Position numbers and translations under genes: made by a program. Below the pieces are notes generated by a model. The model did not search any database. It was not told where the DNA came from and saw nothing but the letters and a program-made list of their open reading frames with translations. Positions 46,028 to 57,879 of a stretch of DNA of 64,000 bases are shown one piece after another (positions within the stretch are counted from its first letter, which is position 1; each line of letters begins with the position of its first letter). This DNA is from Thelonectria olida (Eukaryota > Ascomycota > Sordariomycetes > Hypocreales > Nectriaceae), in contig JAGPYM010000006.1 of assembly GCA_020736575.1 (NCBI GenBank), forward strand, positions 2,190,387-2,254,386. Reading direction: 5' to 3'.

Positions 46028-46526
46028 TGTTTGGGCTGTTTGACGAAATGGAAAAAAAGAAGGAGAACGGATCGGTCCGCGTTGTACGGGGAGCAGCTTC
46101 AGATTCCTGGCGGCATGGCAATGTTCTCGTGATTGAATTTGATATTCTGAAAGTTGTCCAGCTTCCGGTAACTTTATTGGCTGACTGGGCCATGGCTGTA
46201 GGCTGGTAGCTCGGGCAGGTTACCTGGTAACTATCCGTCCATTACAGAGGGCGGGTGTGGATATGCATGTGTCGGGGCAGCCATGACGTTTATTCCGATT
46301 GAGCATGGGGATACGGTATTCAGTCTCACTACCTACCTATCTTGACCAAAGGCCATCATTCATCGCAACATCGCTTTTGACATCGCGCTTCCACGCCTCA
46401 GACATTGCACAGAATCCCTCTCGCCCGTGTCGTATATTCGCCACATTCCCCGAGTCCCCGCGAGTGCGGGGAGGAAATTGGACCATCCAACGAGCTTCAA
46501 CCAGCCCCACGGCATCGCATCTCATC
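46028..46526. promoter_or_regulatory. Divergent promoter of MMM1 and VPS45
   Basis: 499 bases between the two start codons. Contains CTACCTACCTATC near 46329. An open frame extends the VPS45 frame upstream to 46299, but those residues do not match the family. Confidence 0.5.
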
Positions 46527-48313
46527 ATGGACGTCTCTCAAGCTATTGCAGGCTACATCTCTAAGGTGGTGGCGTCGACGGATACTTCGTCTTCCAAGAT
46601 GAAGATTTTGCTTCTGGACCGGGAAACTGTCAATATCGTCTCTACCGCCGTCACACAATCCTCCCTTCTCAACCACGAAGTCTATCTCATTGACCGCCTT
46701 GACAACGCCGGCCGTGAGAAGATGCGCCACCTACGATGCCTCTGTCTGGTCCGCCCATCCCCCGAAACCATCCAGCTGCTCATAGACGAGCTTCGGGACC
46801 CCAAGTACGGAGAGTACAATTTGTACTTTACCAACGTCGCCAAGAAATCCTCCCTTGAGCGATTGGCCGAGGCTGATGACCATGAGGTTGTAAAGGCGGT
46901 CCAGGAGCACTTTGCCGATTACATCGTCATCAACCCCGATCTATTTTCCCTAAGTCTCAATCTCCCGCAACATCGCATCTGGGCGGGTAGCCCAGACACA
47001 TGGAACCCAGACTCACTGCAAAGATGTGCAGAGGGCCTCATTGCAGTGCTTCTTTCACTCAAGAAGAAACCCCTTATCAGATATGAGAAGACAAGTCCCC
47101 TGGCCAAGAAGCTAGCGTCTGAAGTTCGCTACCTGATGACACAAGAGGACCAATTATTTGACTTCCGCAAAGTTGACACCCCCCCCATTCTCCTCATCTT
47201 GGATCGCCGCGAGGATCCCGTGACACCCCTCCTCACCCAATGGACTTACCAAGCCATGGTCCATCACCTCCTGGGTATTCAAAACGGCCGTGTTGACCTA
47301 AGCGAGGTTCCGGATATTGGCCCCGAGTTGAAGGAAATCGTCCTCTCTCAGGACCAAGATCCTTTCTTCAAGAAGAACATGTTTCTCAACTTTGGCGACC
47401 TGGGCGGAAACATCAAGGAGTATGTCGGACAGTATCAGTCGAAGACACAAAATAATGCGAATATCGAGTCAATAACGGACATGAAACGGTTCATTGAAGA
47501 ATATCCTGAGTTCCGAAAGCTGTCTGGCAACGTGAGTAAGCACGTTACTCTTGTCTCGGAGCTTAGCCGACGCGTGGCTGCCGAGAACTTGCTGGAAGTC
47601 AGCGAGCTGGAGCAGAGCCTAGCGTGTAATGACAACCATAATACTGATTTGAAGGTATGAGTTCATTTGTTTCTTAGGCATTCGGGTGAACACTGAATTG
47701 TTTTTAGAATATCCAGCGGTTGATCCAGTCACCAAGCGTCACGACAGAGTCCAAGGTTGGACTCGTAGCATTGTATGCCCTCCGACACGGGAAGCATCCT
47801 ACAAGCTCCCTAGCCATGCTAAAAGATCTTCTTATGGCTGCCGGAAATGTACCCTCCCGGCAAGCAGAGCTTGTTGATAGACTGTTGGCGTATCACTCTT
47901 CTCTCCGCTCCTCCCAGTCTCAGGGAGGCATCTCGGAAATTTTCGAAAATGCGGGCATCTTCTCTGGTGCGTCTAGTCGATTCAAAGGCCTCAAGGGCGT
48001 CGAAAATGTCTACACACAGCACAGCCCGTTGCTGGAGGCTACGCTACAGAACTTGATAAAAGGCAGGTTGAGGGAGCAACAATACCCTTTTGTGGAAGGA
48101 GGCGGGTCAACGAAGGACAAACCACAAGACATCATGGTCTTTATTGTTGGAGGTGCTACATATGAGGAGGCCAAAATGGTTTCTGCCCTTAATGCAGCCA
48201 CTCTGGGTGTGCGTATTATTCTTGGGGGCACAACGATTCACAACGCAGCCACCTTCCTTGAAGAGGTTGATGATGTGGTGACCTCTTGGCCAGACGCGCG
48301 AGGTAGAAGGTGA
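46527..48313 (+). CDS. VPS45: Sec1/Munc18 family protein Vps45
   Basis: Two exons, 46527-47654 and 47708-48313, 577 residues, the same length as yeast Vps45. It binds the syntaxin Tlg2 and drives SNARE assembly at the trans-Golgi network and endosomes. The start MDVSQAIAGYISKVV is the family start, so the in-frame extension from 46299 is left out. Conserved stretches include SKMKILLLDRETVNIVSTAV, PPILLILDRREDPVTPLLTQ, QWTYQAMVHHLLGI, and near the C-terminus DIMVFIVGGATYEEAKMVSA and GVRIILGGTTIHN. The intron lies after CNDNHNTDLK, with a GTATGA donor and TTTTTAG acceptor. Confidence 0.95.
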
Positions 48314-48567
48314 CCAAGCCTTAGGGTGGAGGATATCTAATTGCGATCTACGAAAGGACTGGCGAAAATAGCGACAGAGACATTCTTGATACAACTCTCA
48401 CAAGATAGTGATGAAAGTACCCAACTACCTACGTGGTGTTTAAGAGCATGTCAATTCTATACGGATTAAATGCATATTCGCTAATGGCTTAAATCCGACA
48501 TCCCTGCACGCGGATTTCGACCCATTGATGTTTCTGAAAGTGAAGTCTTCTTAATCGACAGCATGCG

Positions 48568-50707
48568 ATGCATTTTCTATCAAGACCCAAGCCAACCGTC
48601 TGGCGTCGCCAATGGCAGGTGACTAGACGGCGACATCTTGCGACTGTTACCAGCGACTCAAGGTTGGCCTTGCTTCTCATCTGTCCTCGCCCCCTCGATC
48701 AAACCGCAACTAACCACGTAACTAATGTCACAGGCCATTCAATGTCATCGTGATCGGAGGCGGACATGCTGGCGCTGAAGCATGTGCCGCTGCAGCAAGA
48801 GCGGGGGCGCGGACTGCATTGATAACGCCCAAGATGGACAACCTCGGAACATGTTCCTGTAATCCCAGTTTCGGAGGCATTGGAAAGGGTACCATTATCC
48901 GCGAAATCGATGCCCTTGATGGCCTCGCAGGAAGGGTTATCGACAAAGCCGGAGTCCAATTCCATGTTCTAAACCGCAGAAAAGGCGCGGCAGTTTGGGT
49001 ATGCGAGTGGTCCGTCGAGACTAATGTCATGTCCATTGAGCTTATTTCTCTTTTCAACAGGGTCTCCGTGCCCAGATCGACCGCGGCTTGTACAAAAAGC
49101 ATATGCGAGAAGAACTCACTTCGTATCCGAACCTATCCATTATCCTCGAAAGTGTCTCAGATATTGTTCTTTCCGAAAATCCAGTGCCCACTGACGGGGC
49201 ATCCAGCCGCATTGCTGGCGTTCGACTCGAGTCTGGCCAAGTCCTTCCCACGAGCAAAGTAATCATCACGACGGGAACTTTTCTTGGCGGCGAAATTCAC
49301 ATCGGTCTACAATGTTATCCTGCAGGGCGATTAGGCGAGGCCGCAACTTTCGGACTGAGCACGTCGCTGAGGGATGCCGGCTTTCAGCTCGGACGCCTCA
49401 AGACGGGTACGCCTCCACGAATTGCTAAGGATAGTATCAACCTCGATATCCTGGAAAGACAGTACGGCGACAATCCTCCCATGCCCTTTAGTTATTTGAA
49501 CGAGGTTGTGTCGGTGCAAGAACAGCTCACTTGCAGTGTGACGTACACCAACGATGCGACCCATGACATTGTTCGTGACAACCTCGATAAGACAATCCAT
49601 ATTCGTGAGACGATCAAGGGACCGCGATACTGTCCTTCGCTTGAGTCGAAGGTGGTCCGATTTGCCGACAAGAATCGCCACATCGTTTGGCTCGAGCCTG
49701 AGGGTTTCGATAGCAACGTCATTTATCCCAATGGTCTGTCCATGACCATTCCTGCCGAGGCACAGGAGCAAGCCTTGCGTACGATTCCGGGCCTCGAGAA
49801 CTCGACAATGCTCCAACCGGGATACGGAGTAGAGTATGATTACATCGACCCGCGTGGGCTTAAATCTACTCTTGAAACCAAGGCCATCGCTGGCCTCTAC
49901 CTGGCCGGCCAAATCAACGGCACTACCGGATATGAGGAAGCTGCGGGTCAAGGTATCATCGCGGGCATCAACGCTGGCCGGGCCGCCCGTGCTCTCCCAG
50001 GCGTATCCCTATCCCGAAGTGACGGCTACATTGGTGTCATGATCGACGATCTCATCACCAAAGGCGTCACGGAGCCATATCGCATGTTCACGGCTCGCAG
50101 TGAATTCCGCATATCCGCTCGGGCCGACAACGCCGATAATAGACTTACTAATAAGGGCAAGGAATGGGGCGTCGTCTCTGACAAGCGTTGGAAAGTCTTC
50201 CGTGAAGAGCGACAGCAGGTCGATGGCCTCACAAGGGCCCTCGAAGCCGTGTCCTTTAGTCCCCCGCAGTGGCAGGATCGGGGCTTTCGGCTGAGACAGA
50301 ATTCTTCACGCCGCAACGGGATTGACATGCTCCGCTTGTCAAGCACAAACTGTCGCATCAAACTCGAAGATCTGTCTTCCGTTGTGCCTGAAATTGACTC
50401 GTATCCGCCTCGCATTCGCAACCGCGTTGCCACCGAAGCCTTGTACGCGCCATATATCAAGATGCAGGAGTCGGAGCGCGGCCAGTTTGCTAACGACGAA
50501 CTCATCCAACTGCCCCTCAGCTTAGACTATGACCGGATTCCCGGGCTGGCTATCTCTGAGCAGGAAGCCCTCAAGGCGGCTCGTCCGGAGACGCTCGCAC
50601 AAGCACGCCGAGTCGAGGGCGTGACTCCATCAGGCAGTCTCCGTCTCCTAGCATACGTTCGCCGTCGACCAAATTCCTCTTCAGTAGAGGCTGACAAGGT
50701 AGCATAA
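48568..50707 (+). CDS. MTO1: Mitochondrial tRNA uridine-modifying enzyme Mto1 (MnmG/GidA family)
   Basis: Three exons: 48568-48662, 48734-48998, 49061-50707; 668 residues. With Mss1 it adds the carboxymethylaminomethyl group to the wobble uridine of mitochondrial tRNAs. The FAD-binding loop is [20 protein letters not shown], followed by the conserved [37 protein letters not shown], and [20 protein letters not shown] are all in place, and the C-terminal helical domain includes [20 protein letters not shown]. The N-terminal 25 residues ([20 protein letters not shown] onward) are basic and without acidic residues, fitting a mitochondrial presequence. The first intron joins SR to PFNVIVIGG. It converges with CRD1, 192 bases away. 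Confidence 0.95.
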
Positions 50708-50899
50708 GATACCAAAAACATGTACGTGTACGAATGATTGGGAACTCGAGCAGTAATGAGCATATGCGGCGTGTGGATACATAGAATGTTCATAAATAGC
50801 GCTCAAGCCATATACATGGTGGTGTTACAGGAGGGTGATATGATATACCAATATGTAATACAATGGGGAAGATTTCCCGCCTCTATGCAATCGGCGCTT

Positions 50900-52011
50900 C
50901 TAGGGCTTCTTTGGCCCCGATTTGTTGAGTATCTTGACAGCATCTTTGGTGTAAACGTAACTCGCACCGCTCCAGACCGTGGTGGCAGCAACGACATACC
51001 TGGAAGTTACGCTAGGTCAACCAACCTTGACCTTCACCTGTTGCCTCGTTTCCTCGGCTGAGAGCTAGGGGTGGAGAAAAAACTCACTGCATGATAGTAA
51101 GAGCAGGCGATATGTCGGTGCCTAGAATCGGCGCAGCAGTGGTCATGCCCACGAGCGCGAGTTGAAGAAATGTGTTGTACTTGCTAATCGTAGTAGGACG
51201 GACTTCGGCCGAAGGCAACGAAAAGTCCCAGTACCGAGCGAAAGTCTTGGGAGGAGGGAGGGAGATCCAGCGGTAGTAAATAGCTGATATAGCGAGACCA
51301 ACGTCACGACCGAGGATGATGGCGGCGACCCAAACTGGTAGAAGGTTGGTTAGATATCTCGCACGTATAATAGGCGACGGAATCTTGTAGGGGTGCACTT
51401 TACCAGGAAGAGCACCCTTGATGGCCAAGCACACGGTCAACACCGTCATGAGCGTTTTATCAGCCATAGGGTCGATCACGGTGCCCACAACCGTCTTTTG
51501 ATCCCACTTTCTTGCAATCCAACCATCCAGCATGTCTGTGACGCCGGCGTAAGCGAACAAGCCCACAGCCCAGGCATGCTGGTCGTGCAGGACGAGGTAG
51601 CCGATGAAGGGCGCAGCGGCAAGACGGGTGGCAGTGAGAAAGTTGGGTAACGTGTAGATGTCTTCGTGGAGGACTTCTTGGTTTGGTTTCGAGGTCGGAG
51701 CCGAGGTCGCGTGAGTTGTCGACGGAGCGTAGGAGGACGTTGTTTGCGCCGAAGAAGAAGGTGACCTAATGAAAAGGTCAATTCACGAGTTTCCCTCGAC
51801 ACAGTGTAAATCAATACTCTATCCTCGAATCACGCTGCTTTTGCTTCAACAGGGCCTTCGAGAAGAATGAGGCCTTCTGCTGTTCCCAACTACCGCCTCT
51901 CAACACTGTCGCTCTCGCAAATGTATCAGTTCTCACTGACGCACCACCCCTTAGGCCCAATCCCACAACACGCGGTGCAAAGCATCCAGTCAATTTTGCA
52001 GAAAGGAGCAT
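50900..52011 (-). CDS. CRD1: Cardiolipin synthase (CDP-alcohol phosphotransferase)
   Basis: Exons in reading order: 51818-52011, 51404-51765, 51088-51334, 50900-50999; 300 residues. The enzyme of the inner mitochondrial membrane joins CDP-diacylglycerol to phosphatidylglycerol to make cardiolipin. The CDP-alcohol phosphotransferase signature DG-x2-AR-x8-G-x3-D-x3-D is complete, running from DGWIARKWDQ to GTVIDPMAD. It is preceded by YTLPNFLTATRLAAAPFIGY and followed by membrane helices (WVAAIILGRDVGLAISAIYY). The first exon encodes an Arg/Gly-rich N-terminus (MLLSAKLTGCFAPRVVGLGL onward) typical of a mitochondrial presequence, then a Ser/Thr-rich linker. The ATG at 52011 was chosen; the frame is open a further 9 codons upstream but without another ATG. 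Confidence 0.93.
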
Positions 52012-52607
52012 ATCGAAGGCTGGGAACTGGGCGATCACAGCCCTTGAGCCCGTTGTTGGTGTCTACGATTCTGTGGACTAGCGCTTCTCAAAAGAATGAT
52101 GGTGGGTAGCTTCGGTAGATGCATCTCAATGCCCCGATATCAGAAATGCGCTCGGGTGAGGTAGATAGGTATGTATATATCCATAAGCCTGGACCTCCCT
52201 GGGTGAATACCTTAGGTACCGTAGATTTCTACCTATTGGTACTCTCAACCAAACATTGAAACTTGTTGGGAGGGTCCCCAAGATGGTGATGCGAATTCCG
52301 ATGTGTCAATCAAGCCTCATCTTAGCACGGCTTCTCGAGAAGATCACTGTCGTTTTTTTGGTGACTAGTTGCAAACGCATGACTTGATTTCAACATCATT
52401 CCATCATCCTGAACCAAACAACATGCCTATCCCGAGCCGAAGAGCAAGACTTGTATCCGATTTGGTGATTGAACCCTTTCAAAGGCGAAGACGGAAGGCG
52501 GCCATTTCATCCTCCTAGCGCAGATTTCTCAATCGATCTTGTCCTACCTCGTACGCCCAAACACCTCACTCATCACTAGTTCATCCACTACCTCATCATC
52601 ATTCAAG
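52012..52607. promoter_or_regulatory. Divergent promoter of CRD1 and the HET gene
   Basis: 596 bases between start codons with no gene seen. Includes TAGGTAGATAGG-type sequence near 52160. Confidence 0.5.
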
Positions 52608-54236
52608 ATGCGCCTGCTCAACTCCGCTAGCTTCGAAGTTGCCGAATTCGTTGGCGATGACATCCCTCCGTATGCCATCCTATCGCACACCTGGGACTTT
52701 GAAGAGGTCACACTTAGCCACATGCTTCATCAAGACTACGACCGCTTGAAAGGCTTCACAAAGCTGGAGGCCTGTTGCGCGCAAGCAGCACAAGATGGCC
52801 TCAGCTGGGTATGGATTGACACCTGCTGTATCGACAAGTCGTCAAGCGCTGAGCTGTCCGAGGCCATCAATTCCATGTATGGGTGGTATCATAATGCCGA
52901 TGTCTGCTACGTCTATCTCTACGATGTCCCGCCTCTGGACTCGTTTCTCGACAAACACCTCTTTCAGAAAGCCCGTTGGTTTACCAGAGGATGGTGTTTG
53001 CAAGAGCTAATTGCACCACGTGAGGTGGAATTCTACGCCCAAGACTGGACTGAACTGGGAACAAAGTGGAGTTTGCAGGAAGCCATCTCAGACATCACCT
53101 CCATCCCAGCGGCTGTCCTTCTTCATGAGAGGCGCCTCTCGCAATTTCCCCTGGCTCAGCGAATGTCATGGGCATCGAAACGCAATACGACTAGAGAGGA
53201 GGACATGGCATACTGTCTTTTCGGGATTTTCGATATCAACATGCCTCTTCTATACGGGGAAGGAAGGAGAGCATTTATTCGACTTCAGCAGGAGATAATG
53301 AAGCAACAGGTTGACTACAGCATCTTTCTATGGCGCCCGGGCAGCTTCCACGACACTGCCGGTCTTCTTTGCGATTCTCCTCACTGCTTTCCCATAGAAG
53401 GAGTGCCAATACGATCCGGCGGGTTTTGCAGATACTCTGACATTGCGCTTTTTAAAGGAACAGTTGGTGAAGGACTGGAACACACGAGAGCACCTGAAAT
53501 TACTCCGTGGGGCCTTCAAATGACGGTCCAAACTAAGTCTTCAGAACATGGCTTTCGGCTGGCCTGGCTCTATTTGATGCACAACGACTACATGGTGTGC
53601 ATCTTCCTAAGCCCACAGCAACCCGACCATAAATATTACAGAGCAAGAGTGGGATACGTCGAAGTTGTCAGCAGCCGGAGCGAATCGACGGGCTTTCAAG
53701 CAGAATACATGTGCATGGCCGTCTCTACCGATCTTTCTATCCCTAGGATCCCGCTGGAAACGCTAGATGTCAAGCTGTGGCTAAACTCGACTGCAGACGA
53801 ACACCTTTCTATTCTCAATGTGCACCCGAAATGCGACCTACAACTTCAACATGATGGGTCGTATGCCACCGAACTTCACTTGCTGTCTTGCCCAGAATTC
53901 TTCACCATGGTATTTGGAGTACAACAGGGCCAATCCGTTTACAGGTTTGTCGCGGCATTCTATCTATTTCACGGCCCTTGGGCTTGCAAGATTCGCAAAT
54001 TTGTCCCAGGTGTGCCACTGGAAGAGGTTGCAGGGGAATTGTCGAAAGTGGAACCATCCGGAGACGAGAGTGATAGGGCAATTTCTTTGTTGCCGAGCGG
54101 AACCTATGTGACTGTCTCCTCAAAACGAAGGGCAAGGAGCAGTCGATGTTACTTGTATGTTTCGTTGATGCCAGCAAGGCCGAGAGGCACCCTAAATAAG
54201 GTTATCCTATCGATGCCGACAACATTCTCGACCTAA
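52608..54236 (+). CDS. HET-domain protein
   Basis: Single-exon gene, 542 residues. The HET domain, named for heterokaryon incompatibility genes of filamentous ascomycetes, occupies about residues 20-230. Its three blocks are present: PPYAILSHTWDFEEVTL; DGLSWVWIDTCCIDKSSSAE with INSMYGWYHNADVCYVYL; and ARWFTRGWCLQELIAPREV. RMSWASKRNTTREEDMAYCLFGIFDINMPLLYGEG is the usual end of the domain. There is no NACHT, ankyrin or WD-repeat part; the 300-residue C-terminus matches nothing I recognise. Known HET proteins trigger cell death on encountering a different partner allele, but most family members have no assigned role, so incompatibility is only a possibility. The ATG at 52608 is the first in frame. 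Being intron-free while its neighbours have introns is common in this family. Confidence 0.93.
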   Translation: MRLLNSASFEVAEFVGDDIPPYAILSHTWDFEEVTLSHMLHQDYDRLKGFTKLEACCAQAAQDGLSWVWIDTCCIDKSSSAELSEAINSMYGWYHNADVCYVYLYDVPPLDSFLDKHLFQKARWFTRGWCLQELIAPREVEFYAQDWTELGTKWSLQEAISDITSIPAAVLLHERRLSQFPLAQRMSWASKRNTTREEDMAYCLFGIFDINMPLLYGEGRRAFIRLQQEIMKQQVDYSIFLWRPGSFHDTAGLLCDSPHCFPIEGVPIRSGGFCRYSDIALFKGTVGEGLEHTRAPEITPWGLQMTVQTKSSEHGFRLAWLYLMHNDYMVCIFLSPQQPDHKYYRARVGYVEVVSSRSESTGFQAEYMCMAVSTDLSIPRIPLETLDVKLWLNSTADEHLSILNVHPKCDLQLQHDGSYATELHLLSCPEFFTMVFGVQQGQSVYRFVAAFYLFHGPWACKIRKFVPGVPLEEVAGELSKVEPSGDESDRAISLLPSGTYVTVSSKRRARSSRCYLYVSLMPARPRGTLNKVILSMPTTFST

Positions 54237-55024
54237 TAGTAATGTAAGGTGTAAACGAAGTCGGATATTCAGCAATCGGGCTCAAAGAAGCCTTGTCACT
54301 CATGCGTTTCAGGCGAAGGCAGTTGTCATTTCAACGGGCAGGCAGTTTTGGGGCCTCTCCTTGGATGGAAAGTTATTTGCCGAGTTTATTCTTGTTTACA
54401 TCCCCGAGATACATAATCGACGCTTCCCCCCAAAGCTTGCTCCCAACTCTCTTCTCGATTGCTCAAAACTGGCGTTGAGGTCAAAGTCAACCGCACCAAT
54501 ACAAAAACACAGAATACTGGCGTTTCTTTGGCAGGGACGCCCCCAACAAATCACACATCACATTATCGTCGAGGCAGGTGCGTGACGTTCATCTGCACAA
54601 CACATGACCCTGCTCCTGCCGTTCAAACACCGCACCTCACTGCGGTCAACCTGAGGCAGGAGGCGAACTCACTTGCTTTCCTTCTGCCCCAAGTTCCTTC
54701 CTTGAGAAGGAGCGTTCCCCACGAGCCCTTCCATCAAGCTCTTCCCGTTTACTATTTCCTCTTCCAAGCAACCCACATTCTCCTACCCCTTGCAAACACT
54801 CACTCGCCCTCATCTCCTTGCCCCTCATCGCAAGTCTTGATCACTTCGGGCTGTCGCTGGTGAACATTCTCTCTTGACTCACTTGTTGGCATCCCCCTCA
54901 TTGCTGTTATTCACTCCCCCATCATCGCCACTCCTAGTCACTGCTGTTGCCAGGTGTTGCCCTGACTTCTCATCACGTCAATCCAACCTTGCACCTGTTG
55001 CGGAAGTGGTTGAACAACCTCAAC
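54237..55024. other. Intergenic region HET gene to the Mei2-like gene
   Basis: About 790 bases. The last 400 are pyrimidine-rich on the plus strand and likely form the leader of the Mei2-like gene. No gene seen. Confidence 0.55.
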
Positions 55025-57548
55025 ATGGCGCAGCCTCGAGACAGCCACTTCAATCATACCTCCCCACGGTCGTCCACTGGCGGAGCGGATTCCTTCAAGG
55101 GCACCCCGGACACTCGCTTGACAGCTTTCTCCCCAGAGGATGGCTCGGCGAAGTCTTCTAGGTTGCTCCAGGGCTTCTCCCGCTCTTCGTCGGCAACTCC
55201 CCCCGTGAGGCTTCCTGTCAACAGTTTCCGAGGCTCTGTCTCTCAACTCGACAGAGACCCATTTGTCAGTCCCGTCCATGGCACCAGACTATCGCCTACT
55301 GCCTCTGCGTTCAGCCCCGATTTTCAAGACCCCAAGTATTTCCCCTCGCAGAATGAACGACCTGTCGCCACGGCCTTGAGCACCGAGCTTGGCATATCCC
55401 ACTACCTGGAGATTTCGTCAAATGGCCCTCTTGAAACTTCTGACGTTGACAATTGTCTTTCGGTAGGAGCACCCCGCCTACGGTTATGCAGCGACTGACT
55501 TCAATGTAGGAACTGGTCGACAAAGGGGCAAAGGTCTACGGCGCCCATGAGCTCAAGTCTGATGATGATGGGCGCATCTCTGCCCATTTCTTTGACATCA
55601 GAGATGCCTGTTGGGCTTTGTCTGCCCTTCGTTTGGCTAAGAATGGCTGGACTGTTTGCTATGCCAACTACCAGGTTGCCAAGGTAGCGCTGGATGTTCT
55701 CTCTTTTGTGACTGTCCTAACATCTTTGCTTAGAATGCCTCCGAGTCTCCCAACCAGAGACTGTCACAGCTTGGTCAAGTTCTCATTTTGGCCACACTCG
55801 CTCCAAGCTCCGTTGCCACTGCCAGCCAGGTGACTGACACCGCGCAAAGGATCCTTCAACGGTGTGGTGATCTCTTTGCGTTTGTTAGACAGGTCAACTA
55901 CCCTGATGGTTCTTGCCGAGCAATTGCACAGTTCTGTCAGGCTTCCAACGCAGCTATCGCCATCAGAACTTGCAACGGGCTTGCAACCAATGTGAGCATT
56001 CATTCCACGAAAATTAGGCCACCGCTTACTGAGTTCAATAGGGCATACATATCACAGTAAGCTTGCCGCTGGTCAGGTCGTCCGACGCGGGCGACATCAT
56101 CGAGGCTCTTCAGGACATCTCCCTTGCCAAAGGCCCAGGTGGCCTCTACCATCAGCAAGACAGAGGTGGCCAGGTGATGCCTGCTGTCAATACTCAGCCC
56201 CAGTTCCCCGTCTACCCTTTCATGATTCAATCCCCCGTCGCTCCCAACATGCCCTATGTTCTTGAACGGGTTCCCCCTGCTGGACAGATTAGTGCCGTGG
56301 GTCCCATGCCTCCGCCTTATCCCATGATGCGCCCAGTGTACCAGACTCCCCCTTCTCCAGCCCTTACTGTCCGAAACGACTTCAGTCCTTCGCGGCCCTC
56401 GTCTGGCTACCCCAGGTTTGACTCACGCCGACAGAATGCCGCCCGAATCACCAGATCGCCTTACCACAACTCGGCAAGTCATCACAACCACGTTGACATT
56501 GGCCGAATTCGAGATGGGATTGATGTTCGAACGACGGTAAACTAGTTCATATCCCCTTCCACCTCGCCGCTTACTAACTTGGGCAGATCATGCTTCGCAA
56601 CATTCCTAACAAGGTTGATCAGGCGATGCTCAAGCGCATCATTGATGAGTCAAGCTGGGGTAAGTACGACTTCATGTACTTGCGAATCGATTTCGCCAAC
56701 GACTGCAAGTGAGTATTACCCTTTCCACGAGGCATTGGTTGAGTCTGACGTGTAACACAGTGTCGGCTATGCCTTTATCAATTTCGTTGATGTAAGTAGT
56801 CATTACCCATTGCCAAGGCCAAATTCTAATCTGCTGCAGCCTCTCGATATTATCGATGTTAGTACCAACTGAGTCGTCAATGAGTTCCCAGGGATGTTGC
56901 TGACCAGAAAACACAGTTTGTCAATGCGCGGGGAAACCAACGGTGGTATGGGATCGGAGCCGCGTACCCTTTGTGAAGTAGAAAACTAACATGATGGGCA
57001 GGAACTGCTTCAAGAGTGACAAGGTCGCAGAGATCTCCTACGCCAGTAAGTATGCCAGTCTTCTGTCGATATCTGTATATTGACGTTCTCTTCACAGCTA
57101 TTCAAGGCAAAGATTGCTTGGTTCAAAAGTTCCGAAACAGCTCCGTCATGCTGGAGGCGCCCCATTACCGCCCCAAGGTATTTATTCAGCTAGATCCCGC
57201 ACATGACCTGAAATGCTCACTTTTCTAGCTCTTCTTTACCTCGAACGGGCCCATGCCTGAGCTCGCCGGCCAGGAAGAAGCCTTCCCCGAGCCCGACAAT
57301 CAGTCCAAAATGAAGAGAAGCTGCGAGAATGCAGAGCACGTTGGTGGGCACAGCTTGCTTCCTAATCTACACCGTCCACTCTAACTCGTTCGTTTAAAGG
57401 TCTTTTTACGCCAAACGCCGGTCAGCATTTCCGGGACGAACAACGCCGCCGGCGTTCCCAGTACGACCGCGGTACAAGACTCGCAGCCTTGGAGGAGTAC
57501 GACTACGACTCGACAATCCAGCATTACTACGGTCCTGCTGCGCAGTGA
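55025..57548 (+). CDS. MEI2: Mei2-like RNA-binding protein
   Basis: Twelve exons: 55025-55462, 55510-55683, 55734-55991, 56042-56536, 56587-56708, 56761-56791, 56840-56857, 56917-56945, 57002-57045, 57098-57177, 57229-57343, 57400-57548; 650 residues. Fission yeast Mei2 switches cells to meiosis by binding RNA. The diagnostic C-terminal Mei2 RRM is complete: TIMLRNIPNKVDQAMLKRII, YDFMYLRIDFANDCNVGYAF, INFVDPLDIIDFVNARGNQR, WNCFKSDKVAEISYATIQGK and FRNSSVMLEAPHYRPKLFFT. An upstream RRM-like region (ELVDKGAKVYGAHELKSDDD, then FDIRDACWALSALR) lies in exons 2-3. The N-terminus is Ser/Pro-rich, as is the linker between the RNA-binding parts. The Mei2 domain is split by six introns, one flanking an 18-base exon. 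A GTAAGT at 56660 inside exon 5 is read through because it encodes the conserved WGKYDF. Confidence 0.92.
56840..56857 (+). other. MEI2: 18-nucleotide microexon of the Mei2-like gene
   Basis: Encodes P-L-D-I-I-D within the conserved Mei2 RRM, flanked by CTGCAG and GTTAGT. The neighbouring exon is 31 bases upstream of its own intron, so three exons in a row are under 35 bases. Confidence 0.8.
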
Positions 57549-57879
57549 TAGTGGTTTTTTTTTTTTGGTGGAGGTATTTGCCCATTTGGCCTGCCATCTC
57601 GTCCTCATAAACCCAAATATCAGGGGGTTGACCGGTGTTGATAGGCTTATGCCTACTTTGCTATATCTCGCTTTGTCATCCCGAATAGTCACAGTGCGAT
57701 GGCTTTCATAGCTGCTTCGAATGAGATCTTTACATTCCTGAACGCCTATACCTATGCCCCTATCTGTGTTTTAAGTGCCAGTATTCGCATAAACAACCCG
57801 GTATTCCGTCTAGGCCTCGTCCTACTAAAGGAGCCGCAAATGAGTAACTTAGAAACGTGAAATTGATCGATGCCGTTGG
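57549..57879. other. Convergent 3' intergenic region MEI2/SLP1
   Basis: 331 bases holding both transcript ends. A short poly-T run (57555-57565) follows the MEI2 stop. Confidence 0.6.

Noticed and set aside
46299..46526. N-terminal extension of VPS45
   Set aside because: The 76 extra residues match no family member, and MDVSQAIAGY at 46527 is the usual start with the usual total length.
56655..56670. GTAAGT inside exon 5 of the Mei2-like gene as a splice donor
   Set aside because: Reading through gives WGKYDFMYLRIDF, a conserved part of the Mei2 RRM; the true donor is GTGAGT at 56709.
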